DNA of 64,000 nucleotides from Symsagittifera roscoffensis (lineage: Eukaryota > Xenacoelomorpha > Acoela > Convolutidae). The DNA is taken from contig NC_087065.1 of assembly GCF_963678635.1 (NCBI RefSeq), positions 55,642,397 through 55,706,396 of the forward strand. The letters are read 5' to 3'. This document shows, piece by piece, positions 10,195 to 21,357 of the stretch. Numbering within the stretch: position 1 is the stretch's first letter; every line of letters begins with the position of its first letter. The notes under the pieces were generated by a model. The model saw only the letters and a program-made list of their open reading frames with translations, searched no databases and had not been told where the DNA came from. Position numbers and translations under genes: made by a program.

Positions 10195-10590
10195 AAATAA
10201 AGAATTTAGAATTTCATTTGCAAACATAGAACCCTTGAAGAAAAATCTTCAAAGATTACTACAGGCGCTAAATCTTATTTACTTTTGTACAATAACAATT
10301 TAAAAAAACATCTCAAATCGTTCCCTCTAAATCTGCAGTAAAACTGAAAAAGATATCTGAAAAATATATTTATTGAAAAAAAAAATAAAAATTAGTTGAA
10401 ATGATCATTAATTATTAGTATATACAAATCATCCTGGCATCCCCCGCTTCATCAGCTAAACATAATAGCAAATATTTAAACCACTAATATCATCAAACAC
10501 TAAAATTTTTATCAAATAAATTTAAATTATCTTTAAAACCTTATCTAAATTTTTATCTTTCTTTCATCTCAATTTATTCAATCTTAAACT

Positions 10591-10692
10591 AGATCATCAA
10601 GGCTTTGCTTGGATCTCCATTAAAAATCAAATTAAATCCATTTTATATCATTAAACATTATATACTGATCATCAAGGCCTATCCTTGGATCA
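10591..10692 (+). promoter_or_regulatory. Twin leader hairpins, main element block A
   Basis: Hairpin 1 (10591-10616) pairs AGATC with GATCT and CAAG with CTTG. Hairpin 2 (10666-10692) pairs TGATC with GATCA and CAAGG with CCTTG. Each has a two-base AT bulge on the 5' side. The pair is preserved in the divergent copy at 715-817 with changed loops. They lie about 700-800 bp after the LTR and 210-300 bp before the first Gag-region ORF. A perfect AGAACAA/TTGTTCT stem follows at about 10697. Confidence 0.55.
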
Positions 10693-10904
10693 AAAAGAAC
10701 AATTTTGTTCTCCCCCACCCAATAATAAAGTGTCTAACGACCTCAAACGTCGATTCACAACCCAACTTTTTTGAAAGACCCAGGAGTAATAGAAATTTTT
10801 CAATCACACTAGCCATTCAAATTAAGCTGAAAATCGAAGAACTTTGGTTATTCATCTTTCACTTAATCCCCCCTCTTACCTGACCCAAAGAAAAGTAAAA
10901 ATGA

Positions 10905-11186
10905 AATTTCTTAAAAAGAAAAATTTTAAGTAAGCAAAGACAAATTACACGAAAAAAGTTTTCAAAGCGTAGAAACGCAGTCTCTGAATCAGAAGTCAGC
11001 GATTTAGATGCACTCTACAAACTAAAAGATGCAGTAAATAAAAATCACCCAGTTCATGATCAATTATACTTTTCCGATTCAGAAGCTACATCACATTCAT
11101 CAAAACAAGGAAAAAGAAGAATAAAAAAAAATAAAAAAAAAACCAGTACGTTTGTAAAGTTGGAACAAACCAATCAGACACATTGA
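10905..11186 (+). CDS. ORF0, basic Ser/Lys-rich leader protein, block A
   Basis: The frame is open from just after a TGA at 10902-10904 to a TGA at 11184-11186, 93 codons. It starts with a basic run (KQRQITRKKFSKRRN), has an acidic SESEVSDLDALYKLKDAV stretch, and ends in a Lys-rich tail over the A runs. It has no ATG in frame; the nearby ATG at 10901 is in another frame and stops after 10 codons. The reverse copy at 1-194 keeps a longer N-terminus with its own ATG in this frame, so block A has probably lost its start by deletion. It may be the N-terminus of Gag or a separate protein. Confidence 0.4.
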   Translation, partial: NFLKRKILSKQRQITRKKFSKRRNAVSESEVSDLDALYKLKDAVNKNHPVHDQLYFSDSEATSHSSKQGKRRIKKNKKKTSTFVKLEQTNQTH

Positions 11187-11218
11187 ACATTACGCACTGA
11201 CAGTCATAAAACGAAAAA

Positions 11219-12628
11219 ATGAGTCAAAGCCCAAGTGACGAAAGTCAAGACGAAGACTCTGTTATCCCATTTTACATAATTTCACTCACTGAAGACAGAG
11301 GACAAACACAATTTTATCATAATCTAATCGCAAATATATTTGAACAAGGAATTAGCCCATGTAAAGCAGAATTCCCTGAAATAAAAATCAAAAGACAAAT
11401 TGTCGATCATTACATAAAAGGAATATGTAACTTAACATAGCAATATGGAATTTACACCATAGAACTCAGTACAACAAGAAACTTCCATGGCAAATATGTT
11501 ATCCAAACAGATGATGTCGATATAGAATTTTCAAAAGTATTCAAAGAATACATTAAAAACATACAACATCAAAATTCACGGAGAGCAAATTCAATTTTCA
11601 CTAACGATGTTTTTGCAATAATGTATAATTATTTATCTATACTAGAAAAGAAAGAAACCGAGAGCACATCACCGGTTCAAACTTCAAGACACACAAATGT
11701 AAGAAATGAAGTTGCCGCATTTTCAGCATTTTTAAACACAATCCGTGAAAATTTTTCAAATAACGAAAATTCACCAAATGTTAAACACGATTTACAACAA
11801 ATCTTAAGAAGGTTTAAAATAGACCATGTTACGCACAACATAGATTTAATTGCACAAGCAAGAAAAAATTTTAAACCCCAGAGAACGAATGATGAGACTG
11901 TCCTTGCCGAAAAATCAGATTACCTTTGGGACCCTCAATGGTCTCATCCATCATTTCTGAATATTCCAATAGACATCTCAAGTCAAGCAATCAGTACAAT
12001 AACTATTCACAAATTGTATATAAAAGTAATCCCACTAACAATAGATGCGACACTTTTAAACTATAATTCATTTTTACCTGATAGACGACAAAATAATAGT
12101 TTAAATTCAACTCTTGTACAACAAGAAAACTTAAATGGAACTAGAAATCTTGCACAACAAGATATTCAAACACCATCACATTTTATAAATGAAGAAATAG
12201 TTGAAACAATTGTAACAACCACACAACAGAGTGTTTCACCAATACATCCAAATCTTACAACGCCAAAACCAAAGACTTCAATGTTACCCCAAGTAACATT
12301 ACAATCTACAGTTACAACCTCGGTTGCTCCAAAATATTCACATATGGATTACCAAACATTTAGACCAATGACCAAACCACCGCAAAAACAAAGAATATTC
12401 ACCAGAAGTAATTTTACAGAACACAATTATAACTATGGAAAAAGATCGCAAACATATAAACCTCCTCGTACAAATCAGCATAATTGTTCATTTTCACAAC
12501 GACAAAATCTCCAACAACACACATCAATTTTCGTAAATTTCAATGATAACCCACGTATTCCAACAGACCCAAGTGAAAACTATCCATTTTTCAACAAAAT
12601 AAAAATAGTAATAACTATACCAATATAA
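11219..12628 (+). pseudogene. Gag N-terminal region, block A
   Basis: From the ATG at 11219 a single frame runs to 12628, broken once by a TAG at 11438-11440, about 469 codons. It starts acidic (MSQSPSDESQDEDSV), is followed by a mixed probably folded part, then becomes Gln/Asn/Pro/Thr-rich low complexity from about residue 200, ending with aromatic/Asn-rich segments. It continues in a shifted frame (12660-13190) with more Gln/Asn-rich sequence up to the conserved Gag core. Such a long N-terminal extension before the capsid domain is unusual for Ty3/Gypsy. The assignment as Gag rests on position. Confidence 0.55.
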
Positions 12629-13968
12629 ACAAAAAACACCTTAGTATACACCTAATTATCATTCATCAGATGATGACGATTTTCATGACCAAAAACATCA
12701 ACAAAATTTTCAAAACCAAAGACTCCAGTCTTATCACGTAAATCAACCAGATATTTTTGAACCATATACACGAGAACAACATATGCGCCAACCTAGATCA
12801 AACCACAAATATCAAAATAATAATTTTTATTCACAAAATCCAGCAAATACTGATTATTATCAACCAACGCAAATGCAAAACGAAATACCACTACCATATT
12901 ATTTGCAATAACATGAGATAACAAAAAACCAACTGACAAAATTTTCACAAATGCCAAATGCAGCAGAATCACTACAAATGACTATGAATCCATACCTCAT
13001 GGGTGGATCATGAATAACATGAAATAAACCACTAATGGTAATCACAGGTACAGACCCTGAATTTTCTGTAGAAGACTATTTAAATGCAGTTACAGCAAAT
13101 TTAATTTTAAATATCGGACCTGAACCAATTATTAAACCACTCCATCAGAATTGGATACATAGACAGCGTTAATCCAACCGACACTTGATGCGCAGCTCAG
13201 AAATGGTTTTCAGTTTTACCAATAGATATGAAAACAAATTGGAAAAGATTTACAGAAGAATTTTCAAAAATGTTTGATTCTGAAAGAAATAAACAACACC
13301 AAAGAGTTTTATGCAATGAAATTCGCAGACTACCAAACGAAACAATTAAACAATTGGCAGTTAGAATCAAAACACTAGTTCGAAAAGCATATTTCCTAAA
13401 CACTCATGATTATAAAAACGCGAAAATGACAGAAATTTCAATTTTGACTCTAACACCCCAACTAAGAAAAATAGCTATAAAAAAGAGAGCATCACATCCC
13501 TCATCAATTCGAGATCCAGATCTAGATTTCAGAAAACTAGTTGACAAATTAGAACAAGCAGTAATCACAATGAAACTTGAAGAAACAGAAAATCTTAAAC
13601 TACAATACGTTAATAGAATCGAAACAAATACCGCACAAATAAACAACATACACAATTCAGATGTAGACCTAACTGAAAAAATCACTGAAATTTTGAACAT
13701 ATATCAGAAAAATCCCAATTTCAAAGGCAAACCATCTTTCAAGAAATGGTGGAATTATTGTCGAAGATACGGACATAGCATTGCCGAATGTACACAAAAA
13801 CAACAAGATAACCAAAATAAACCACAAAAGTACAAAGAACCAAACAAATCATTCTACCAATACATGAAAAAGGATCAAAATTTGCCAAACAAAAAGATAC
13901 ATACTAATGACAGCTCTGGTAAACCACTCCCAAATATTTCAAATTACTCAAGAAACCAATCGCCCTAA
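12629..13968 (+). pseudogene. Gag capsid core and zinc knuckle, block A
   Basis: Only 13228-13968 is fully open, but the matching frame can be followed from about 13030 with stops. The part around 13160-13280 has the retrotransposon Gag signature (LDxAAQKWFSVLP...TNWKRFTEEFSKMF), then helical Lys/Glu-rich sequence, then a knuckle-like YCRRYGHSIAEC near 13755-13790. The knuckle has C-x4-H-x4-C, but the first Cys of the CCHC is Trp (TGG). It packages RNA and forms the particle in this family. A TAA at about 13170 precedes the open part. Confidence 0.75.
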
Positions 13969-14284
13969 TCATAGAGGTAGATCACCAGAACAACGAAATT
14001 CACAAAATTTCTCACAAAATAGATATAGTCGATCAAATAGCCAAAAAAACCAGTATAGAAACAACTATTCACGATCAAATTCAAAGAGAAGAGAATTTTT
14101 TGATACCAGTTCCCATTCACATTCTAGGAATAGACACTATTCAAACGAAGGATCACGTAATTCATCATACAAAAGAAATAGAAACTACTCAAATAACAAA
14201 AATAGAAGTTATTCAAATAACAGAAACCAACTTATCAAAACAATAGATCAAAAAACAATTCCTACAACAGATCTAATTATCTAG
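13907..14284 (+). CDS. Arg/Ser-rich region after Gag, block A
   Basis: This is a 125-codon frame, shifted +1 relative to the Gag core and overlapping it by about 60 bases. It is dominated by SRSNS, RNYSNN and NRNYSNN-type repeats, giving a very basic Arg/Ser/Asn/Tyr-rich segment like an RS or nucleic-acid-binding domain. It is likely the C-terminal (nucleocapsid) part of Gag, or a Gag-Pro linker reached by frameshift. Downstream, Asn/Arg-rich frames continue with breaks to 14590. Confidence 0.5.
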   Translation: MTALVNHSQIFQITQETNRPNHRGRSPEQRNSQNFSQNRYSRSNSQKNQYRNNYSRSNSKRREFFDTSSHSHSRNRHYSNEGSRNSSYKRNRNYSNNKNRSYSNNRNQLIKTIDQKTIPTTDLII

Positions 14285-14592
14285 GAAACAATAACAATTA
14301 CTATAATAGGTCAAGAATCAACTCACAAAATAGGAATCCCAACTAAAACAACCGAAGAAATTATTCTTAATCCCCTTATCGAAACAACAATCGTTACCCC
14401 GATTCCCAACACAAATATAGAAGTAACACACCAAAACATCAGCGACAAATTAATCAGGTACAAACAACTGAAGAAACAACTTCAGATCCCCCTGGTATTG
14501 ACAACACAGAAAGTACCGAACTACAATTAAACCACATTAATTGTGAATCAACAGACAGCGAGAGTGATACAAATAACACTATCTCAGTTAAT

Positions 14593-15180
14593 ATGATCAC
14601 AGTCGAAAACGACTACGAACCCATTATATACGAACAACCCTTTAGTTCACACAATTACGAAAATCAATCGGAACTTCTTCAAGACTACTATACTAGACCC
14701 ATAAGAAACGATGTATCAATTGAACAGAATGTAAACGAAATAAATACAGTAGTCAATAACGAAAAACAACGCTCAAGTACAAATCACATTTACCAAAATA
14801 TACAAAAAGAAAAGCCAAGAGAAAAAATTTGGACAACCTTATTTCTCTTAGAAAGCCCAAAAAGTAAAGAATTATAACCACCCGATCTTGAAAAAGATTT
14901 TTTAATTGATTCAGGAGCAGAATCAAATATTATTAACATCCCTACTTGGAATGAAATCAAATTCTAACACCTATAAAGACCGCCAGTAAATTAGCAACAG
15001 CACAAGGATCAACATTAGTAAATTACGGAAAAATCCGACTTTTCCTTGTTCCCACTAGAACAATGGAACAAAATAAAATACTAAATAAACCATTTAAGCA
15101 AACAATTCACATTACAGACATAAAACACAAATCATTGGCATACCATTCATAACTAAGTATATTCCAACAATCAACTTTTT
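14593..15180 (+). pseudogene. Retropepsin (protease) region, block A
   Basis: An acidic 94-codon frame (14593-14877) leads, after one TAA, in the same frame to DFLIDSGAESNIINIPTW, which carries the aspartic-protease DSGA motif at about 14909. A frameshift after EIKF then leads to the rest of the fold (TASKLATAQGSTLVNYGKI) and a C-terminal IIGIPFITKYIPTIN block at about 15130-15175. The enzyme would cut Gag-Pol. It is inactive here because of the stop and frameshift. Confidence 0.75.
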
Positions 15181-15402
15181 GAATAGCAAACTCCATATAA
15201 AGGATAAATACACAAAGACAAAAAAAACACATCCTTATTATTCTTCCAAAGATTAAACAAACAACCACCATTTTTCTCCAAGTTTTACCCTATTTACAAT
15301 CAGGAACGAAAATACCTGAAACCACTATCAAGAAATGTATATAACTTTTCAATCAAACAAGTCCACCAGTACGATAAGGACCAAAACAAACAACATCTCT
15401 TT

Positions 15403-16380
15403 ATGTCTGACCTTGAGTTTAAGCCAATCCATAAATTTTTTAGAATCACAATTTCATCCATAAAATACATGAAACATTCAAACTCAGATATTATTTCATT
15501 GCACGTATATAACAATTCACCATACCAGATAACGCTACCCTTAAGACTCTTAGGATACTGTGAAACAAATGCTACAACTTCACACACAAATGAAGTAGCA
15601 TATCGAGTCAACAATATACTACAATTACTAGATATATGTCAATCAACAATTCTTGATGAAAAATTATCAATAAACAACATAAAAAGCAACGAAAAAAGAA
15701 ACACCGACTACTTCACAAAAACACCATATTTTAAACCGACGTTTAAAATATCACATCATACGAAAGAACAACAAAAGTTTCTAACAATGTTTAATTTTCA
15801 ACATTCCCAAATAACACAAAAAGATTTCGATAAATTAGCCAAACTGTTATAAAAGTTTCCAACAGTTTATACAACATCTAAATTTGATGTTGGAAAAATT
15901 AGTTCACCGCTATATTTACCTTTAAAACCTGACGCAGTTTTCAAAAAACAACGAGCAAATAAAGTACCGATATATTTACAAGATAAAGTAAACAAACTAC
16001 TTGACATTTTAGAACAATATGAAATTATATCACCAGTAAACAAAGAAGAACAACCAAAAGGTAACGCCATTATCAACCCAGTTACCATCTTAGCTAAAGG
16101 AGAATCACTAAAAATTGTTCTAGATGCTAGATACCTCAATTCGCTAATTGACGAAAAAAAATGTAATTGGCCCATTGAACCTATTCAAGTAATTCTAACA
16201 AAAATAAATGGTAAATACTTCACAACCGCAGATATGAATAGTGCATACAATCAAATGCCACTAGATGAACAGTCACGACGATTAACACAATTTGTTATTG
16301 GAAATCAACAATACGAATTTAATAGATTATTCTATGGTATTTCCATAGGACCAGCAGCTTTTTCAGCTTTTAACGAGTAA
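15403..16380 (+). pseudogene. Reverse transcriptase, fingers and palm, block A
   Basis: One frame runs from 15403 to 16380 with a single TAA at 15850-15852. The part before the TAA is a linker ending in LTMFNFQHSQITQKDFDK. After it come the RT blocks: LLDILEQYEIISPVN, LKIVLDARYLNS, YFTTADMNSAYNQMPL (first catalytic Asp in TADM), FVIGNQQYEFNRLFYGI and GPAAFSAF. A one-base insertion after this point shifts the frame into the YLDD segment. The blocks are those of Ty3/Gypsy RT. Confidence 0.88.
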
Positions 16381-16383
16381 AAT

Positions 16384-17356
16384 TTGTAGACCACTTATAC
16401 TCATGAAACATGCAATCACATACTTAGATGATGTTTTCATGCAGTCACAAACGAAAGACGAAAAGTTTATAATTTTAGAACAATATCATCAAATACTCAA
16501 AAATGAAAACATGAGAGGAGCCCCAGACAAATCACATTTTTTCCTAACGCGCGTAAAATTCCTTGGCCACATTATCGAAAGTAACACTATAACTCCATTG
16601 AAATTACAAATACACGCAATTCAGAAGCTTCAACCACCCACAAATAAAAAGAAAATCCAAGAATTCCTTGGAATGTTAAATTTCTTAAGTAAATATGTAT
16701 ACAAAATGCAATTATGCTTGAGACCTTTCTATAACATCCTTAGACAACAAAATAACTTCGAATGGACCACCGATCATCAAACAAGATTCGAAGAATTAAA
16801 AAAATTGTTAACAGAACAAATATCAAATACATTCCAGATCTAAATCAACCAATTTACGCAATGTGCGATGCTTCAAATTTTGGCATCGGCGCAGCATTGC
16901 TACAATCATACAGTGAAACAAGCAAAATGAATCTTAAGCAGCAAATTCTCGCTTATTTACACAAGCTGAACTACGACTCTCTACTCTCATGAGATAATAC
17001 ACAGCTATAGTATACACAGTTACCTAATATGAATTTCTTATTCATGGATCTAAACATCCAAAAGTTCTATTACAGATCATAAACCTATAATATTTCTCTT
17101 TACACAGAAATTAAACCCAAACCATAGAGTTTATAGATTTCAATTAATTTTAATGAAATTCCCAAACTTACATATAGTTTGGACAGCAGGAAAAAATCTT
17201 GCACTACCAGATACATCAAGTAGAAATACACCACCTGAACTACTTACACGAAAAACTACAGTTAAAATACCACAAAATATTAAATTTTATCTTGCAAAAA
17301 ATGAAACAACACCCAGATTGGAATGCAAATATGCAGTAAAAACTGATATAGATTAG
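16384..17356 (+). pseudogene. Reverse transcriptase thumb and RNase H, block A
   Basis: The frame 16403-16843 has the catalytic YLDD box (AITYLDDVFMQSQ), KVKFLGHII, and IQEFLGMLNFLSKYV leading to a connection region. After a small shift, 16762-16992 has the RNase H start (YAMCDASNFGIGAALLQS). Damaged sequence follows, then LHIVWTAGKNLALPD (17153-17356), the end of RNase H and start of the linker to integrase. At about 16990 the conserved segment is hit by a TAA. Present only in block A. Confidence 0.85.
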
Positions 17357-17534
17357 TCACAAATAAATAACTTACAACATTTCCCACTCTATTTAGATTG
17401 TCAAAATAACCACTATGAAGTAGACCTATTAGGAACATCCATATTCAAACCAATTACCTATTTACATTGGATAAAAAATAATACTCAACAGAAAAACAAT
17501 CAAACAACAACCACACAAAAAAGACACCTTTCCA

Positions 17535-19345
17535 TTGATAGAAAAAGAAAATTTAACTGATAAAATAAATTTATCAGGACCACCAATAAATATATCAAAA
17601 TACACGATAAATCAAGTTTTTGATCTTCATGACCCAATCGACACAATTCCTTTATCAAAAATAGAAGTTGAAAATATTTTTCTACCACCAACAGAAAAAA
17701 TAACACTACAGTTATTACAGAAATATCAAACCTTTGATCCCGTAATTCGCCAACTCAAATCATGGCACAAGTATAAAAAAAAACCAACAAAAGCTGATAC
17801 AACAACATTAGGAAATAAAACACTCCTCCGATACTTTAGAAAATACAATAATACAAATATTAATGAAATCACAGACCTTTTAGAATATCAAACACTCGAT
17901 TTTAAAGTACCCTGTCTCCCCCTCAGCATGATGCTGATAGCATTTGACATATCCCATACGCAACATACAAAAGGACACTCAGGATCAGAAAAGACATATT
18001 CAAAATTTACACAAAATTTTTACTTCCCAAATGCACCAATTTGGACTAAAGTATTATGCAACGATATAAATATGCCAATTAAATAAACCTTATCCAAATC
18101 AAAAACAAATAGCAACAAAACAAGATTTCAGAGGACAAAATCTATATTTCAATCATAGAATTTCATTCGACACAAAAGGACCAATTTCACCATCCTCCGA
18201 AGGAAATTCTGATATTATGGTAATTGTTGATGCATTTACACATTACAGCACTCAACCCAGCACCACATTGTAATGCTTACTACGCATACACAACACTTTA
18301 CGAACATTGGATAGCTCAATTCGGACTACCAGAAATACTAGTCACAGATAACGGTACAGAATTCATTAACAAGGAAATCATCACATTATGCCACCTATAA
18401 AATATCAAACATAAACCACGTACATCTCATGCACCTTGGACAGATGGATTAGTCGAAGGTATGAACCGTTCACTACAAGAATACCTCAGATGCATCATTA
18501 ATGGAAATGATACACAATATACTGAATGGTCAACAGATGTAAAATTATTCCCATTATTCTATAATTCACAAATTACAACAACCTTAGGAATGTCACCATA
18601 CGAAATGGGTTTTAATCAAAAGCCACGAATACCAATCATGTTTACAGCAAACGCTCATAAAAATGCACAAGGTTATTGTCAAACCAACAAGGATTCATTT
18701 TGTTATAACCTACCGTTACACACACATGATGAAGACCACTTTCATCATCCACAAATTTTTGAAATTAGCTTCCGGTACACATACCGAACGGACTTTAAAA
18801 AGAGATAAAAAACACAATGAAATCTACCAAAAAGTAACAAAAAAAATGTTACAAAGGCAAAATATAAATAACCAAATTAATTCACGCTTCATGACAGCCA
18901 CAGACTCAAAAATTTGTTTTAATAGCTAAATTTAATACACAAAAAGGAATATCCAAAAAATTACAACCACTTTGAAAAAGACCATACCAAATAATTGATA
19001 AACCTACTGAAGTAACATACAAACTTACTGACTCCAGCAAGAAAGAAATCATACAACACCGTAACAACCTTTTATCTTATTATCCCAAGGAATACGCACT
19101 TCGCGAATTAACTCAAATATATTCTTTCACAGGGGTACACATAGTTCAAAATAACCCACAAATAGAACAAAATCAACATGTTAATACTACCAAAAATACA
19201 AAAACAGTTCAACAGCAGAATATAGACCCTCAAAAATCAAACACACCAGAACCAAAAACACCTCAAAAAGAAAGGAAAAATAGAAAATTAACAGAAAAAA
19301 TTTTACTACAAGATCAACAACAAAAATCCAAACATAGAGAATCAT
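17535..19345 (+). pseudogene. Integrase, block A
   Basis: The N-terminal linker and zinc domain are in 17535-18086. The His pair lies in the ISHTQHTKGHSG region and the first Cys of the pair in VLCND, but a small deletion there shifts the frame and removes the second Cys. The catalytic core follows in pieces: FDTKGPISPSS (first Asp, about 18165), VTDNGTEFIN (second Asp, about 18345) and LVEGMNRSLQEYL (Glu, about 18460). A C-terminal domain with a GPY-like KRPYQIID lies at about 18980, followed by a Lys-rich tail to about 19345. Family: Ty3/Gypsy integrase. Confidence 0.85.
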
Positions 19346-19935
19346 AGAGAACCTTGATTTAAGATTAAGGTAAACATTCTTTTAAATCACTTTACACCTT
19401 CACATTTCTGTAAAAACATGCTGAAAATAACCTCGATCAATTCTACTTCAAATTAAACCAATAGAAACTGTTCAAATTGTCACCTTTCTATCTCTAACAC
19501 AAACTTATTTAGCCGATAGAAATTAATCTCCAGGTATATCTATAACTATAACTTTACAACCTCCAGGTCAAAAATAAGCAACTCGCTAAAACTTGACAAC
19601 TAAAATAAACAATACTTCAATATTATAATCCTCCCCTATCAGATAATGCAAAAATCAACAATATTTTCCCAATTCAGACCTCAAAAGTCCCCCAACCAAA
19701 AATGGCAAATTAGCCTAAAGTAAAAAAGACCCATGATCATTTGGCCTAAAGTACAAATATTTCAAAGATACCCCCATTTATTCAACAAGTGAAAACAAAA
19801 CTATGAAGACCTGCCGAACACCAATAAAATTTTTACTTAAACTCAACCCAATTGTCAAAAATCAATAAATAATCCGAACACTTGAGTTTCGCCTCAAAAC
19901 TTTAAAAAAAATTCGACGAACAAATCACTTCGTAA
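19346..19935 (+). other. Spacer between pol and the membrane ORF, block A
   Basis: No frame of note. The sequence is AT-rich and is repeated in blocks B (29781-30409) and C (35219-35856) with small indels. Blocks B and C have an extra 60-80 bp near its start that block A lacks. It may hold splice signals for a downstream env messenger, but none stands out. Confidence 0.5.
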
Positions 19936-20259
19936 ATGCTTCTTTCCATAAAAGTTGATAACATAAAACAAAAACTTCTGAACTTCGTCACAAAATTTTT
20001 CAATCTATTTCAAATTTTGATATACCTTTTCAATGAAACATTTGAATTCATTATAATAATTTCTATAATTTTTTGCAATCTTTTTTTAAATTTCTATTCC
20101 CTACTTGAAATATTTTTAATCACATTTTTAATCACCCTCATCTTGACAATGTGCAGATGTATAACAAAGGCAATAGTCACCTTTGCCCAAGCAACCATCC
20201 TCTTGATAATCTTTATTAAAGAATATTATAATGAACACAAATTTTCCAGAAAAAATTAA
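19936..20259 (+). CDS. Small membrane ORF between pol and env, block A
   Basis: A 107-codon frame: a short polar start (MLLSIKVDNIKQK), then a long very hydrophobic stretch of Ile/Phe/Leu from about residue 18 to 95 with room for two or three membrane segments, interrupted by an MCRCITK polar patch, and a basic tail (YYNEHKFSRKN). Its place after integrase and before the Pro-rich ORF is kept in three blocks. Length is 107 codons in A and B. It could be an accessory membrane protein or a signal/anchor segment of a spliced product. I recognise no family. Confidence 0.5.
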   Translation: MLLSIKVDNIKQKLLNFVTKFFNLFQILIYLFNETFEFIIIISIIFCNLFLNFYSLLEIFLITFLITLILTMCRCITKAIVTFAQATILLIIFIKEYYNEHKFSRKN

Positions 20260-20476
20260 AATTCAGATATTTTTTCAAAATTAATAATCAACCACCACAT
20301 CCCAAGAAAACCCAATAATACCTACAACTACAAACAATCCTCGAACATCATCATGCATTTCTTTTCAAGTCAATCCATACACCTTTGATGAACGACACGC
20401 ACGCTTATCAGAACCGCTAGAACCAGTTCATCGACAAGCATCTTTAAGTGAACCAACATAAAATTTAAAACCCATC

Positions 20477-21357
20477 TTGCAACAAGACCTCAATAGAGTT
20501 AGACATATTAGCCAAAAACAAAATACACCTGAGATACATAGACAAATTATACATCCGCGAAGAAATAAAAAATTTCAAACCCCCAGAGTTCATTTTAATA
20601 TACCTCAATCACCAACACCAACTACCTCAGAACTTTCAAGCAGTACACTACCAGAAAATCCCACACTTCTTTCACAACAAAGCATCTCAAATATACCCTC
20701 AGACTACCTAGTTTAACCCCCACATCACAACAAATCCGAGAAAACCCTTTCAATCCCTCAGACACCACAGAAAGACCACCATATTGGACAACACACTCAT
20801 ATACACAAGGTGAACCGAACATAGTAATTGAACCAATAGATATTTCTTCTGATACAACATTATCATCATTACCAGAAACACTCTCACTTCCGTCAACACT
20901 ATCAATATGTCAAGTCTCACCAACACTTTTCCCTTTAAATTTTCCAAACAACCTCGACGCTAGATACCGAGAACAATCATCGTCAACTATTCCTTTACGA
21001 TTAGATTGGAATACTTCCGTAGCACCTCCCCCACTATTTGGACAACATCAAGAAAGTAACCGACTCTATAGTTGGGCACTTGATAGATTGCAATATAGAC
21101 AAGATATCCAAGAAGATATCCGAGAACATAACATTCAAATACTTCAACAAAACAGTCTTCAATTAAAGTTTGAAATCACAGTCAAACTTAATAATATTGT
21201 TCAACACCCTTTTACCCTAAGTCCACCAAACATAACAGCTCAATCACTACCTCCTCCATTTATAACAACTGAAGTAATATATAAATACAATAGATACACT
21301 AAAAACACAATTGGATATATCACATTCTATAACCCATACTCCGGATGTATATTTTAA
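20477..21357 (+). pseudogene. Pro/Ser-rich ORF P, block A
   Basis: A 79-codon frame at 20477-20716 and a further open part 21088-21357 belong to the ORF that is intact in block C (36390-37271). A TAA and indels near 20715 and 20950 break it. See block C for content. Confidence 0.5.

Larger units (their letters stand above)
6675..10539. repeat. Tandem unit 2
   Basis: This is the direct repeat of 2236-6674. Its LTR at 9556 continues uninterrupted into the full retroelement, so it serves as that element's 5' LTR. The middle part (about 7050-7427) is unrelated to the matching part of unit 1, so one unit has undergone replacement or gene conversion since the duplication. Confidence 0.88.

Noticed and set aside
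10430-10460. TGGCATCCCCCGCTTC in the leader as a primer-binding site
   Set aside because: Looks TGG-initiated, but it lies about 530 bp past the LTR end and is not conserved in the divergent copy; the site two bases after the LTR fits better.
13410-13700. Long minus-strand frames opposite Gag and other element genes
   Set aside because: Shadows of the coding strand; the plus strand has recognisable Gag motifs.
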